In this document: positions 8,255 through 17,141 of the stretch, piece by piece
How positions within the stretch are numbered: position 1 is the stretch's first letter
How the letters are laid out: each line of letters starts with the position of its first letter
Assembly: GCF_964022235.1 (NCBI RefSeq)
Contig: NZ_CAXHZL010000008.1
Span: 116,050-180,049, forward strand
Source of the DNA: Limimaricola sp964022235
GTDB lineage: Bacteria; Pseudomonadota; Alphaproteobacteria; Rhodobacterales; Rhodobacteraceae
Length of the DNA stretch: 64,000 nt
Direction of reading: 5' to 3'
Translations under genes and position numbers: made by a program
Notes under the pieces: generated by a model
What the model was told of the DNA's origin: nothing
What the model saw: the letters and a program-made list of their open reading frames with translations, nothing else
Database searches by the model: none

Positions 8255-9124
8255 TTACGGCTTTCGCAGCCGCTTGATCAACGACGAGGTGTCCCAGCGA
8301 CCGCCGCCCATCTGCTGCACCTCCTTGTAGAACTGGTCCACCAGCGCCGTCACCGGCAGGCTGACCGACAGCTCGTCGGCGGCCGAAAGGCAGATGCCCA
8401 GATCCTTGCGCATCCAGTCGACGGCGAAGCCGTGCTCGAAATGATCGTCGAGCATGGTGCCGTGGCGGTTGACCATCTGCCAGCTTCCGGCGGCCCCTTG
8501 GGAGATCACCTCGACCAGCGCCCGGCCATCGAGCCCGGCCTTTTCGGCGAAGGCCAGCGACTCCGACAGGCCCTGCACCAGCCCCGCGATGGCGATCTGG
8601 TTGGCCATCTTCGCCAACTGCCCCGCGCCGCTCTCGCCCAGGCGGCGGCAGACCTTGGCATAGGCGTCGATCACCGGCTCGGCCCGGTCGAAATGTGCCT
8701 GCGCACCGCCGCACATAACCGAAAGCTGGCCGTTCTCGGCCCCCGCCTGCCCGCCCGAGACCGGCGCGTCGACAAAGCCGATCCCCTTGGCATCGGCCTG
8801 CCCCGCAAGCTCGCGCGTCACGGCGGCGCTGACGGTGGTGTGATCGACGAACAAAGCACCCGCCTCCATGCCGGCAAAGGCGCCGTCCTCGCCCAGACAC
8901 ACGCCGCGCAGGTCGTCGTCATTACCGACGCAGGCAAAGACGATCTCGGCGCCCCGTGCCGCCTCGCGCGGGGTCGCGGCGTGCTGCCCGCCATGCTCGG
9001 CGGCCCATTTTTCGGCCTTGGCGGCGGTCCGGTTGTAGACCGTCACCTCGTGGCCCGCCTTGGCCAGATGCCCCGCCATGGGGTATCCCATCACGCCCAG
9101 TCCCAGAAACGTCAGCTTCGCCAT
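8255..9124 (-). CDS. NAD(P)-dependent beta-hydroxyacid dehydrogenase (GarR/MmsB family)
   Basis: This cytoplasmic oxidoreductase acts on a 3-hydroxy acid such as 3-hydroxyisobutyrate or tartronate semialdehyde; the exact substrate cannot be told from sequence. The 289-residue product has a Rossmann GLGVMGYPMAGHL motif at the N-terminus, the substrate motif FVDAPVSGGQAGAENG near residue 115 and the catalytic lysine region GAGQLAKMANQ near 170. The ATG at 9124 gives a family-length protein; the frame extends further upstream without similarity. It is divergent from the acylase gene. Confidence 0.9.
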   Translation of the reverse strand: MAKLTFLGLGVMGYPMAGHLAKAGHEVTVYNRTAAKAEKWAAEHGGQHAATPREAARGAEIVFACVGNDDDLRGVCLGEDGAFAGMEAGALFVDHTTVSAAVTRELAGQADAKGIGFVDAPVSGGQAGAENGQLSVMCGGAQAHFDRAEPVIDAYAKVCRRLGESGAGQLAKMANQIAIAGLVQGLSESLAFAEKAGLDGRALVEVISQGAAGSWQMVNRHGTMLDDHFEHGFAVDWMRKDLGICLSAADELSVSLPVTALVDQFYKEVQQMGGGRWDTSSLIKRLRKP

Positions 9125-9227
9125 TGCGCTCTCCCTGCCTCCCGGGGCTTTCGTTCGCCCCCGAGGCGCGATACTCACCATGCCCAACCGGCCCGTCAAG
9201 CGCGGGCGACTGCTCCCCGGAGGATCG

Positions 9228-11693
9228 ATGGCCACCCTGTTTCGCTGGCTTCTGCGCCTGACCGTCGGCGCGATCCTTCTCGGCCTCGCCGGTTTCGTGC
9301 TGACATGGTGGTTCTTCGCCCGCTCGCTGCCCGATTACGATGCGCGCACGCGTGTCGCGGGCATCACCGCCCCGGTCGAGATCGTGCGCGATCATGCCAA
9401 CGTGCCGCATGTCTTCGGCAGCACCGACCGCGACGTGTTCTTCGCGCTTGGCTATGCCCATGCGCAGGACCGGTTGTGGCAGATGACCATCCTGCGCCGC
9501 ACCGTTCAGGGGCGCCTGTCCGAGCTGTTCGGCCGCCGCACCGCCGAGAGCGACGTGCTGATGCGCCGCCTCGATCTCTACCGCGCTGCCACGGCCTCTG
9601 TCGAGGATCAGGACGGGCAGACGCGCTCGGCCCTCGAGGCCTATGCCGCCGGCGTCAACGCTTGGGTGGGCGAGGTCAACACCGGCGCGCGCGGGCGTGG
9701 CGCGCCCGAGATGTGGCTGTTCAACCAGCCGATCTCGCCCTGGCAGCCCGCCGACAGCATCGCGATCCTGAAGCTGATGGCCTGGCAGCAATCGGACCAT
9801 CTTCAGGCCGAGGTGCTGCGCGCCCGCACCTCTTTGGTGCTCGAAGACGACCGGCTGCGCGACATCCTGCCCGACGTGCCCGGTCCCGGTCTCACCGCCC
9901 TGCCCCGTTACGCCGATCTGATGCCCGAGGTTCCGCAGCGCCACGTCGCCGCCGAAACCTCCTTTGATCCATTGTCGGCCAGCCTGCCCGCTGCGCTCTC
10001 GGGCGCGTCGAACGCCTGGGCCGCCGGGCCGTCGCGCTCGGCCACCGGGGCCACGCTTCTTGCCAACGACCCGCACCGCCTGCTCACCGCGCCGTCGATC
10101 TGGTATCTGGCGCGGCTGGAGCTGAACGCGGGCGGCGTCATCGGCGCGACGATCCCCGGCGTGCCGCTGGTGCTCGCGGGGCGCAGCGCCGATCTCGGCT
10201 GGGGCATCACCGCCTCCTTCGCCGACGACCTCGACCTCTATGCCGAGGAGGTGAACCCCCGCAACGCCTCCGAATACCGCACGCCCGAGGGCTGGGCCCG
10301 CTTCGAGGCGCGCGACAGCATCGTCGAGATCAAGGACGCCGCCGCCGTCACCCTGCGGCTGCAGCGCACGACCAACGGCCCCGTCCTGCCGCCCGAGCAG
10401 TTCGCGCTCGACACGATCCGGCCGCGCGGCCACGTGATGACGCTGGCGTGGTCGGGCCTCTCGGACAACGACACCTCGATGACCGCCGGGCTGCGGCTGA
10501 TGCAGGCGCGCTCGATCGAGGAAGGCATGCGCGCGGGCCGCCTGCAGGTGGCCCCCAGTCAGAACCTGATCCTCGCCGATCGCAACCGCGTGGCGCTCAA
10601 GACCGTGGGCGCGGTGCCGCTGCGCAATCCCGATCATCAAAGCCAGGGCCGCCTGCCGACGCTGGGCCATGTGGCCCAGAATCGCTGGCAAGGCTGGCTG
10701 TCCTATGCCGATCTGCCCGAGACCTCCGAACCCGCGGGCGGCCTCGTCGGCAACACCAACAACAAGACCGTGGACCGGCCCTTTCCCGAGCATGTCTCCT
10801 ACCACTGGGGCGACACGCAGCGCATCGCGCGCTGGCGCGGGCTGATGCAATCGCGCGAGGTGCACACCCGCGACAGCTTCATCGAAGCGCAGCTCGACAC
10901 GGTGAGCCCGACGGCGCGCGCCCTGCTGCCGATCGTGGGCGCGGACCTGTGGTTCACCGGAGAGCCCGCCGAAGACGGCACGCCCGAGCGCCGCCGTCAG
11001 CGCGCGCTGGAGCTCTTGGGCGAGTGGAACGGCGAAATGAACGAGCATCTGCCCGAGCCGCTGATCTATGCCGCATGGATGCGGGCGCTGCAGGAGCGGC
11101 TGATCCGCGACGATCTCGGGCCGCTGGCGAACGCTTTCAGCCACGTCGAGCCGCTGTTCATCGACCGCGTCTACCGGGACATCGACGGTGCCTCGAAATG
11201 GTGCGACATCCGCCAGTCGGCGGCGGACGAAAGCTGTGCCGACATCGCGCGCATGGCGCTCGACGATGCGCTGATCTGGATCTCCGAGACCTATGGCAGC
11301 AACCTAGACGCGCTGCGCTGGGGCGACGCGCACGAGGCACGGCAGGATCACCCGGTTCTAGGTCAGGCGCCCTTCCTCAACTGGTTCGTGAACATCCGCC
11401 AGAGCACTTCGGGCGGCGACAACACGCTGCGGCGCGGGTTGACAGACGGGCGCGCGCCGAACCCGTTCCACAACGTCCATGCGGCGGGCTATCGCGGCGT
11501 TTACGACTTCGCCGATCCCGACAGCTCGGTCTTCATCATCTCGACCGGCCAGTCGGGCCATCCGCTGTCGCGCCATTACGACGATCTGGGCGAGCTTTGG
11601 CGGCGTGGCGAATACATCCCCATGTCTCTCGACCCGACGCTGGCGCGCGGCGCCGCCGTGGGCATCACCCAGCTGATCCCGGCCCGGCCCTGA
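9228..11693 (+). CDS. Penicillin acylase family protein (Ntn hydrolase)
   Basis: This is an N-terminal-nucleophile amidase, made as a precursor that self-cleaves into two chains. Family members hydrolyse beta-lactam side chains, acyl-homoserine lactones or other amides. The 821-residue product has an N-terminal membrane or signal segment (about residues 8-30, LTVGAILLGLAGFVLTWWFF), then the alpha chain with NVPHVFGSTDRDVFFALGYA, and the probable nucleophile S261 in SGASNAWA, followed by ATGATLLANDPH. The ATG at 9228 has a clear GGAGG; an earlier ATG at 9180 is possible. The substrate is unknown. Confidence 0.9.
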   Translation: MATLFRWLLRLTVGAILLGLAGFVLTWWFFARSLPDYDARTRVAGITAPVEIVRDHANVPHVFGSTDRDVFFALGYAHAQDRLWQMTILRRTVQGRLSELFGRRTAESDVLMRRLDLYRAATASVEDQDGQTRSALEAYAAGVNAWVGEVNTGARGRGAPEMWLFNQPISPWQPADSIAILKLMAWQQSDHLQAEVLRARTSLVLEDDRLRDILPDVPGPGLTALPRYADLMPEVPQRHVAAETSFDPLSASLPAALSGASNAWAAGPSRSATGATLLANDPHRLLTAPSIWYLARLELNAGGVIGATIPGVPLVLAGRSADLGWGITASFADDLDLYAEEVNPRNASEYRTPEGWARFEARDSIVEIKDAAAVTLRLQRTTNGPVLPPEQFALDTIRPRGHVMTLAWSGLSDNDTSMTAGLRLMQARSIEEGMRAGRLQVAPSQNLILADRNRVALKTVGAVPLRNPDHQSQGRLPTLGHVAQNRWQGWLSYADLPETSEPAGGLVGNTNNKTVDRPFPEHVSYHWGDTQRIARWRGLMQSREVHTRDSFIEAQLDTVSPTARALLPIVGADLWFTGEPAEDGTPERRRQRALELLGEWNGEMNEHLPEPLIYAAWMRALQERLIRDDLGPLANAFSHVEPLFIDRVYRDIDGASKWCDIRQSAADESCADIARMALDDALIWISETYGSNLDALRWGDAHEARQDHPVLGQAPFLNWFVNIRQSTSGGDNTLRRGLTDGRAPNPFHNVHAAGYRGVYDFADPDSSVFIISTGQSGHPLSRHYDDLGELWRRGEYIPMSLDPTLARGAAVGITQLIPARP

Positions 11694-11749
11694 CGCGGAA
11701 CCGGCGCGGGCCGCGCCGGTTGCCCTTCCGACACGGGAAGGAGCAACGC

Positions 11750-12085
11750 ATGAGCGGAAAATCACACGAGCAGATCTGGGATGAGTTCCGCGATCTGGTG
11801 AACATGGCCCCCAAGGAGATCGAGGATTTCCTCGACACCGAGCAAAGCAGATCGGTCGGCGACACCGGTGGCGACGGCGAAAGCACGGGCCACAAATCGG
11901 GCAAGCGGATCGTCGAAATCAAGCGCACCAACAAGGCCGATCTCTCGGACGACCAATGGGATCACATGGCCAAGGTCGTGGGCTACATCAAACGGCACAA
12001 GGCCCAAGGCGGCCCCGAAGTCGACATGGCGCATTCCAAGTGGCGTTACAGCCTGATGAACTGGGGCCACGATCCCATGAAGTGA
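11750..12085 (+). CDS. DUF3140 domain-containing protein
   Basis: This small, soluble, highly charged protein of 111 residues matches the DUF3140 pattern: an N-terminal EIWDEF-like segment (here EQIWDEFRDLVNMAPKEIED), a central SGKRIVEIKR segment and a C-terminal KWRYSLMNWGHDP. Its function is not established. Proteins of this family are often found beside stress or DNA-related genes, but nothing here shows that. A strong GGAAGGAG ribosome binding site precedes the ATG. It lies 56 bases after the acylase gene and may share its transcript. Confidence 0.85.
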   Translation: MSGKSHEQIWDEFRDLVNMAPKEIEDFLDTEQSRSVGDTGGDGESTGHKSGKRIVEIKRTNKADLSDDQWDHMAKVVGYIKRHKAQGGPEVDMAHSKWRYSLMNWGHDPMK

Positions 12086-12089
12086 CTGC

Positions 12090-12449
12090 TCAGACCGTCT
12101 CGCAGATCTCGATGCGGTTGCCGAACGGGTCCGAAACATAGAGCCGCCGCAACCCTGGCAGATCGACATCCGGGCGCGTTTCGATCCCGGCCGCGTCAAA
12201 GTGGTAGCGCAGCCCCGCCAGATCGGCGACGCGGAACGCCGGATGTGCCTTGCTTGCGGGCGAGAACGGCGTCTCGACCCCGAGGTGCAGCCGCAGGTTG
12301 CGCCCTTCGAACCAGACCCCACCTCGCCCGGCGAGCGCTTCGGGCTTGGCCACCTCGTTCAGCCCGAGCACGCCGCAGTAGAACGCCCGCGCCGCGTCTT
12401 CGCCGCCTTCGGGCATCGCCATCTGGATGTGGTGAAGATCGAGGATCAT
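12090..12449 (-). CDS. VOC-family (glyoxalase/bleomycin resistance fold) protein
   Basis: This single-domain vicinal-oxygen-chelate protein has 119 residues. It opens with LHHIQMAMP and ends with LYVSDPFGNRIEI, which hold the expected metal-ligand positions (H near residue 7, E near residue 115). Such proteins form dimers and bind small molecules or a metal; the substrate is unknown. It converges with the DUF3140 gene, 4 bases apart, and lies 39 bases downstream of the membrane LuxR regulator on the same strand, so they may be co-transcribed. Confidence 0.85.
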   Translation of the reverse strand: MILDLHHIQMAMPEGGEDAARAFYCGVLGLNEVAKPEALAGRGGVWFEGRNLRLHLGVETPFSPASKAHPAFRVADLAGLRYHFDAAGIETRPDVDLPGLRRLYVSDPFGNRIEICETV

Positions 12450-12488
12450 CGGCGGCTTCCTGTCCTGTGTCGCCCTCTGATAGCGCTA

Positions 12489-13061
12489 TCATTTCGCCCC
12501 GTCATCCGTTCGCCCGGCAGGCGACGCAACGACAGTCAGCCCGCCACGCTCGCGTGCCGGGGCCAGCAGGTCTTCGAGAAAAAACCCGGTGAGTTGCGCG
12601 CGGCTGGTCAGGCCCGACTTGCGGTAGACGGCGGCAGCATGCTGGCGCACCGTGGCGCTGGAGCAATCGCGCAGCGTCGCAATCTCCTTGTGGCTCAACC
12701 CCTTGAGCATGAGCCGCGCCACTTCGCCCTCGGCCTCGGTCAGGCCCCAATCGGTGAACTGCGCGGTGATCGCCCGGCTCAGACCGTCGACATGCGCGCG
12801 GCTGGCCTGTCGCCAATGCTCGCCCTCGCGCTGGGCACGATCAAGATCGCCCAAGAGCCGCGTCCGCTCACGCCGCATCTCGCGGCTGGCCTGAGAGCCG
12901 AAGGCGGTGAAGGCGACCGCTCCGGCGAGAAGCGCCGTCTCGAACAGGTCGACGGCAAAGCCGCCCCATGTGAGGGGCTCATCCGACTGCGCGACCTCAA
13001 GCGCGATCAACAGGCCGAACAGGCCGGTGGCGGCGGCGGCAAAGATCATGGCTCGGGACAT
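12489..13061 (-). CDS. Membrane-anchored LuxR-type HTH regulator
   Basis: The 190-residue product combines two predicted membrane helices (about residues 5-24 and 35-56), a charged helical linker rich in R and E (about 60-95), and a C-terminal LuxR-type HTH (about 118-175, LTEAEGEVARLMLKGLSHKE). It lacks a receiver or ligand domain. An inner-membrane DNA-binding protein is inferred. The ATG at 13061 is preceded by GGAGGG; the frame upstream to 13310 overlaps the next gene in a shadow frame. It is 58 bases downstream of the exported-protein gene on the same strand. Confidence 0.83.
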   Translation of the reverse strand: MSRAMIFAAAATGLFGLLIALEVAQSDEPLTWGGFAVDLFETALLAGAVAFTAFGSQASREMRRERTRLLGDLDRAQREGEHWRQASRAHVDGLSRAITAQFTDWGLTEAEGEVARLMLKGLSHKEIATLRDCSSATVRQHAAAVYRKSGLTSRAQLTGFFLEDLLAPARERGGLTVVASPAGRTDDGAK

Positions 13062-13119
13062 GGGGTTTCCCTCCGAACGGAAGGATGCCACGGATTTCGT
13101 TCCGTGGCATCCGCGCAAG

Positions 13120-13887
13120 TCAGTCTTCGGTGGCAAAGAAGCCCAAGGTGATCGTCTGGTTGCCCGACGTCTCGAGCGCCAGCACCTCGATCTCGTAGAG
13201 CGTCCCGGGCCGCAGGAAGGCGGCGGGCACCGTGAAGCCGGTGACCTCCGGCCCCAGATGCACGTCGAAGATCGGCTTGGAAAAGCCGTCGGCGTCTTCA
13301 TACTCCTCATCGGTAACGATCAGCTCATAGCCGGTGATCTGCGGCGCGCGGTCGTCGAGAGAGGCGGTCACCGGTGTCCAAGTCACCTCCAGATCGGCGG
13401 CAGGCAGCACGGGTGGCTCCATCTCTTCCGCATCCTCGACCAGATCGGGTGCCGTGATTTCGGGCGGCCGCGGCACCAGCGTGGTGAAACGCGCGATACC
13501 CTCCCGCCCCGTGCCGTCAAAGAGCTTGGCGCGCATCGCGTAATCGCCCTCGGGAAACGCGCCCTTCAGCGCCGCGTAGTCCCAGACCGACTCCGGCGGC
13601 TCGCGGCTCTCGAAAAAGAACGAGCCGAGGCCCAGATCGCCAAGCTGCGCCTCGGGGTCGACGTGCAGCACCAGCGTGCCGGAGGGGTCGAAGACGCAAA
13701 GCTCGCTCCAGCCGTCGTCGTCGCCGTATCCGTGAACGCCGATGTCGCCATCGGTCGCGTTGTATTCGATGATCAGCCGCGCCGCGGCGATCGGGCGCGT
13801 GTCGGCTGGCATGTCACCGCATGGCTCTTGCGCCAGCGCCGGTGCGGCGACGAGCGCGAGCGTGGGGATCAGGATGGGGTGTTTCAT
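13120..13887 (-). CDS. Exported protein with a fibronectin-III-like C-terminal domain, function unknown
   Basis: The 255-residue product has a clear Sec signal peptide (HPILIPTLALVAAPALA, cleavage before QEP). The mature protein is acidic. Its first part (about 25-145) resembles a beta-sandwich of unknown type. The last part, from about 165, has a fibronectin-III-like pattern (LEVTWTPVTASL, GYELIVTDEEY, LYEIEVLALETSGN). Two cysteines (C23, C63) may form a disulfide. I do not recognise a family and infer a periplasmic or surface role. It is likely co-transcribed with the downstream membrane LuxR regulator. Confidence 0.75.
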   Translation of the reverse strand: MKHPILIPTLALVAAPALAQEPCGDMPADTRPIAAARLIIEYNATDGDIGVHGYGDDDGWSELCVFDPSGTLVLHVDPEAQLGDLGLGSFFFESREPPESVWDYAALKGAFPEGDYAMRAKLFDGTGREGIARFTTLVPRPPEITAPDLVEDAEEMEPPVLPAADLEVTWTPVTASLDDRAPQITGYELIVTDEEYEDADGFSKPIFDVHLGPEVTGFTVPAAFLRPGTLYEIEVLALETSGNQTITLGFFATED

Positions 13888-13932
13888 GGCGTCTCTCCCT
13901 GTGAGTGTCAGGAAAAGACTGCGCCGATGCGC

Positions 13933-13962
13933 GGCCCGCGCCCATCCGACAGGGCGCGGGCC
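13933..13962 (-). terminator. Strong GC hairpin after hflX
   Basis: GGCCCGCGCCC (13933-13943) pairs perfectly with GGGCGCGGGCC (13952-13962) around an 8-base loop, 16 bases past the hflX stop. No T-run follows on the minus strand, so it may be a factor-assisted terminator or an mRNA-stabilising end rather than a classical terminator. Confidence 0.6.
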
Positions 13963-13977
13963 ATCATGTGTCAGGTA

Positions 13978-15261
13978 TCAGATCCGCTCGTAACGTGCCT
14001 TCTGCGCCGCCGACCAGCGGACCTGCATCTTGTGGCCCTCCTCGGTCGGCGTATCCCCTTCGACGAGGCCCTGCTCGAACAGCCAGGCGCGCTTGCGACC
14101 GGCGGCAAAGGGCACCACCAGCTCTTCAAGCTGCTTCACGCCACCGAGCGCCTCGGAGATGTCGGCCAGCAGCGCGTCCATCCCTTCGCCGGTGACCGCC
14201 GAGACGGCCGAGACGTTTTCGGTCCGGCCCGCGCGCTCCTGTGCCGCCTCGTGGGCGTCCTCGGCCAGCGTGTCGATCTTGTTCCAGACCTCGATCTTGG
14301 GCGTGTCGTCTGGCAGGCCGAGCGTCGACAGGATGCTTTCGACCTCGCGCGCCTGCTCCACCGTCTGGGCATGGCCGATGTCGCGTACATGCAGCACCAG
14401 ATCGGCGTCGAGAACCTCTTCGAGCGTGGCGCGGAACGCCGCGACAAGCTCGGTCGGCAGGTCCGAGATGAAGCCCACCGTATCCGACAGGATCACCTCG
14501 TCGCCCGTGGGCAGCACGACGCGGCGCATCGTCGGGTCGAGCGTGGCAAAGAGCATGTCCTTGGCCATCACGTCCGCACCGGTCAACCGGTTGAACAGCG
14601 TCGATTTTCCGGCGTTGGTATAGCCCACCAGCGCCACGATCGGAAACGGCACCTTGGCGCGCGCGGCGCGGTGCAGCGTGCGGGTCTTCACGACCTTGTC
14701 GAGCTGCCGCTTGAGCCGGACGAGTTGCTCGTCGATGGCGCGTCTGTCGGCCTCGATCTGCGTCTCGCCGGGGCCGCCGACAAAGCCCAGTCCGCCCCGC
14801 TGACGCTCGAGGTGGGTCCAGGCGCGCACGAGGCGCGTTCGTTGGTAGCTGAGCGCCGCCATCTCGACCTGCAACACGCCCTCTCGGGTCGCGGCGCGGT
14901 CGCCGAAGATCTCGAGAATGAGTCCGGTCCGATCGAGGATCTTGACCTTCCATTCCTTTTCGAGATTGCGCTGCTGCACCGGGCCGACATGGCCGTCAAT
15001 CAGCACCAATTCCACCTCGTTGGCGTGCAGGCGCTGCTTGAGCTCTTCGATCTTGCCGGTGCCGAACAACATGCCGGGGTGGCGCTTGGGCAGGCGCACG
15101 ACCTCGGAGCCGAGCACGTCGAGGCCCGGCAGGGCGTCGGCCAGCGCGATGGCTTCGGCTAGCGCCGCATTGGGCTCACGCCGGCTATTGTCGTTCTTGA
15201 TCTCGGGGTGGATCACCCATGCACGGGTGTCCGGGGCCTCGGGGATGTAATAATCGGTCAA
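13978..15261 (-). CDS. hflX: GTPase HflX
   Basis: HflX is a ribosome-binding GTPase that rescues stalled or heat-damaged ribosomes. The 427-residue product has the N-terminal HflX domain (about 30-190) with GTGKIEELK and GGPGETQIEADRR, then the G domain with G1 GYTNAGKST, G3 DTVGF and G4 NKID. The start is a TTG at 15261 overlapping the hfq TGA, so translation is probably coupled to hfq. The hfq-hflX pair is widely conserved in proteobacteria. Confidence 0.95.
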   Translation of the reverse strand: MTDYYIPEAPDTRAWVIHPEIKNDNSRREPNAALAEAIALADALPGLDVLGSEVVRLPKRHPGMLFGTGKIEELKQRLHANEVELVLIDGHVGPVQQRNLEKEWKVKILDRTGLILEIFGDRAATREGVLQVEMAALSYQRTRLVRAWTHLERQRGGLGFVGGPGETQIEADRRAIDEQLVRLKRQLDKVVKTRTLHRAARAKVPFPIVALVGYTNAGKSTLFNRLTGADVMAKDMLFATLDPTMRRVVLPTGDEVILSDTVGFISDLPTELVAAFRATLEEVLDADLVLHVRDIGHAQTVEQAREVESILSTLGLPDDTPKIEVWNKIDTLAEDAHEAAQERAGRTENVSAVSAVTGEGMDALLADISEALGGVKQLEELVVPFAAGRKRAWLFEQGLVEGDTPTEEGHKMQVRWSAAQKARYERI

Positions 15262-15491
15262 TCTTCACCGTCATAGAGGTTTACGGGCTGCGACGGCATG
15301 ATGGTCGAAATCGCGCTCTTGTAGACGAGCTGGGATTGTCCATCGCGGCGCAGCAGCACGCAGAAATTGTCGAACCAGGTGATCACGCCCTGCAGCTTCA
15401 CGCCATTGATCAGGAAGATCGTCACCGGCACCTTGACCTTGCGCACGTGATTCAGGAACGCATCCTGAAGGTTCTGCTTGTCTCCGGCCAT
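15258..15491 (-). CDS. hfq: RNA chaperone Hfq
   Basis: Hfq is a hexameric Sm-like protein that binds small RNAs and mRNAs and controls their pairing and stability. The 77-residue product from the ATG at 15491 begins MAGDKQNLQDAFLNHVRK and contains the Sm1 segment (VPVTIFLINGVKLQGVITWF) and the Sm2 motif YKSAIST. The short C-terminal tail is typical of alphaproteobacteria. The frame is open further upstream, but only this start gives an Hfq-like N-terminus. Confidence 0.97.
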   Translation of the reverse strand: MAGDKQNLQDAFLNHVRKVKVPVTIFLINGVKLQGVITWFDNFCVLLRRDGQSQLVYKSAISTIMPSQPVNLYDGED

Positions 15492-15616
15492 CACCGTCCC
15501 TTTGTTCTTGTGGCCGCGGACCGGCCTTTTCCCTCGTTGCAAAGGAGTATGTCCCGCCGCCGGTGGAGTTTCCAGCCCGGAAATCCGTGCGATGGCGCAC
15601 GAGCCCCTCGCGTGTC

Positions 15617-17137
15617 CTAACTGCGCCAACTCGACGGGTTGAGCAAGGCGATGATCGCCAGCGTCTCGAGCCGCCCCAAAACCATGGCCGCCGCGAGGAT
15701 CGCCTTGGCCATGCCGGGGATGCCCGCATAGGAAATCGGGTACTGCGCCCCCATCTCGGCCAGAGGTCCCGTGGTCGAGAGCGCCGCCACGGTCAGCGTC
15801 ATCGCCACCTCAAATTGCACCCCGGTGAGCGATAGCGCCAGCATGACGGCCGTCACCGACAGCGCGAACAGCATGAAGAAGATCCACGAGATGAACGCGC
15901 CCTCGCGCCGGATGCGCCGCGCCTCGACGCCGTCGCCGCCGACCGAATGCGGATGCACAAGCCGTTCCAGCTCGCGCTTGCCATGCATCCAGAGCGCATA
16001 GACGCGCATCAGCTTGACCCCGCCCGCCGTCGTCGCGACACCGCCGCCGATGAGCGCGAGCCCGACCAGCACCAGCCCCGGCGTCTCCAGCCCCGACCAT
16101 TCCGCGGCCCCAAGCCAATAGCGGCTTTCGAAGCCCGCGGTGGTGAGGAACGAGGTCACTGTGAAGACCGCCCCCCACAGCGCGGCGAACGCCTCCGGCA
16201 GATCGGCCTCGGCCCGGTCCTCGACCGCGCCGAAGAAATGCCGTGCGAACAACAGCCCCGGCACGATCAGCACCAGCGCCAGCCCCATGCGCAGCTCGGG
16301 ATCGCGGATCAGCCGCCCGCCGTGATCTCCGAACATGTTGCGCGCGAAGGTCAGCCGCGACAGCGCAAAGACCGAAAAAACGACGATCAGCATTTCGCCC
16401 AAGAGGCCGGAGTTGGTATAGCGCAACCCGCCCACCGGGCTGATGCCGCTGGTGGCAAGCGTCGACATCGCGTGGCAAAACGCCACGAAGGGCCGGTCGC
16501 CCGCCGCCACGAGGCCGAGCCACAGCAGCCCCGTCAGCGCGGTGTAGATCGGCAGCAGCCGGGCGGCATAGCGCACCAGACGCTCGGAGGGATCGGCCAC
16601 ACGGGTGATCTGGCTGAGCCGCGCGCCGCCCTCGCTTGGCAGCGCGGAGTTGCGCACCTCGAAGCCGCCCAGGTTCATCGGCGCGAGGATCGACACCGCC
16701 GTCACCCAGATCAGCAGACCGCCGAGCCAACCCACGAGAGCGCGCCACAAATGCAGGCTGTCGTTGAGCCGCACCACGTTGTCATAGACAGTGGCGCCGG
16801 TGGTGGTGAAGCTCGACACCATCTCGAACCACGCGTTGAGAAACGAGGTTGTCCCCAGTGCTTCGTGAAACGGGATCGCGAAGATCACCGGCAGCACCGT
16901 GAAGGCCGCGAGCAGCGCCGAAAGCTGGCTGCGCGGCACGCTGGCGGGGCGGTAATTCGCCGTGGCCAGACCGATCAGCAGCGACAGCATCAACCCGAGG
17001 ATCGCCCCGTAAAGGAAGGTGCGCGAGGTCAGCCAGTCCTCGCGCACCAGCGCGTGTATGGCGGGCAGCAGCATGGCCGCCGAGCCCATCGCCATCAGCA
17101 GCACGAAGAACGGGATGCGGGTCAGGCGGCGTTCCAT
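15617..17137 (-). CDS. trkH: Trk potassium uptake membrane subunit TrkH
   Basis: TrkH is the inner-membrane channel subunit of the Trk potassium uptake system, gated by TrkA. The 506-residue product is highly hydrophobic with about ten membrane segments. It shows the four selectivity-filter-type P-loops, for example SSFTTTGATVYD, STLATSGISPVGG, TSFLTTAGFES and AALSTTGPLAEMG. Start ATG 17137 lies 4 bases after the trkA stop, so they are co-transcribed. Confidence 0.94.
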   Translation of the reverse strand: MERRLTRIPFFVLLMAMGSAAMLLPAIHALVREDWLTSRTFLYGAILGLMLSLLIGLATANYRPASVPRSQLSALLAAFTVLPVIFAIPFHEALGTTSFLNAWFEMVSSFTTTGATVYDNVVRLNDSLHLWRALVGWLGGLLIWVTAVSILAPMNLGGFEVRNSALPSEGGARLSQITRVADPSERLVRYAARLLPIYTALTGLLWLGLVAAGDRPFVAFCHAMSTLATSGISPVGGLRYTNSGLLGEMLIVVFSVFALSRLTFARNMFGDHGGRLIRDPELRMGLALVLIVPGLLFARHFFGAVEDRAEADLPEAFAALWGAVFTVTSFLTTAGFESRYWLGAAEWSGLETPGLVLVGLALIGGGVATTAGGVKLMRVYALWMHGKRELERLVHPHSVGGDGVEARRIRREGAFISWIFFMLFALSVTAVMLALSLTGVQFEVAMTLTVAALSTTGPLAEMGAQYPISYAGIPGMAKAILAAAMVLGRLETLAIIALLNPSSWRS

Positions 17138-17141
17138 GGCT

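Noticed and set aside
8922..11144. 740-codon open frame on the minus strand inside the acylase gene
   Set aside because: It is a shadow of the acylase gene in the opposite strand with low-complexity composition and no family match that I can see.
12907..15162. 751-codon open frame on the plus strand across hflX
   Set aside because: It lies antisense to hflX and the exported-protein gene and mimics their composition; not a gene.
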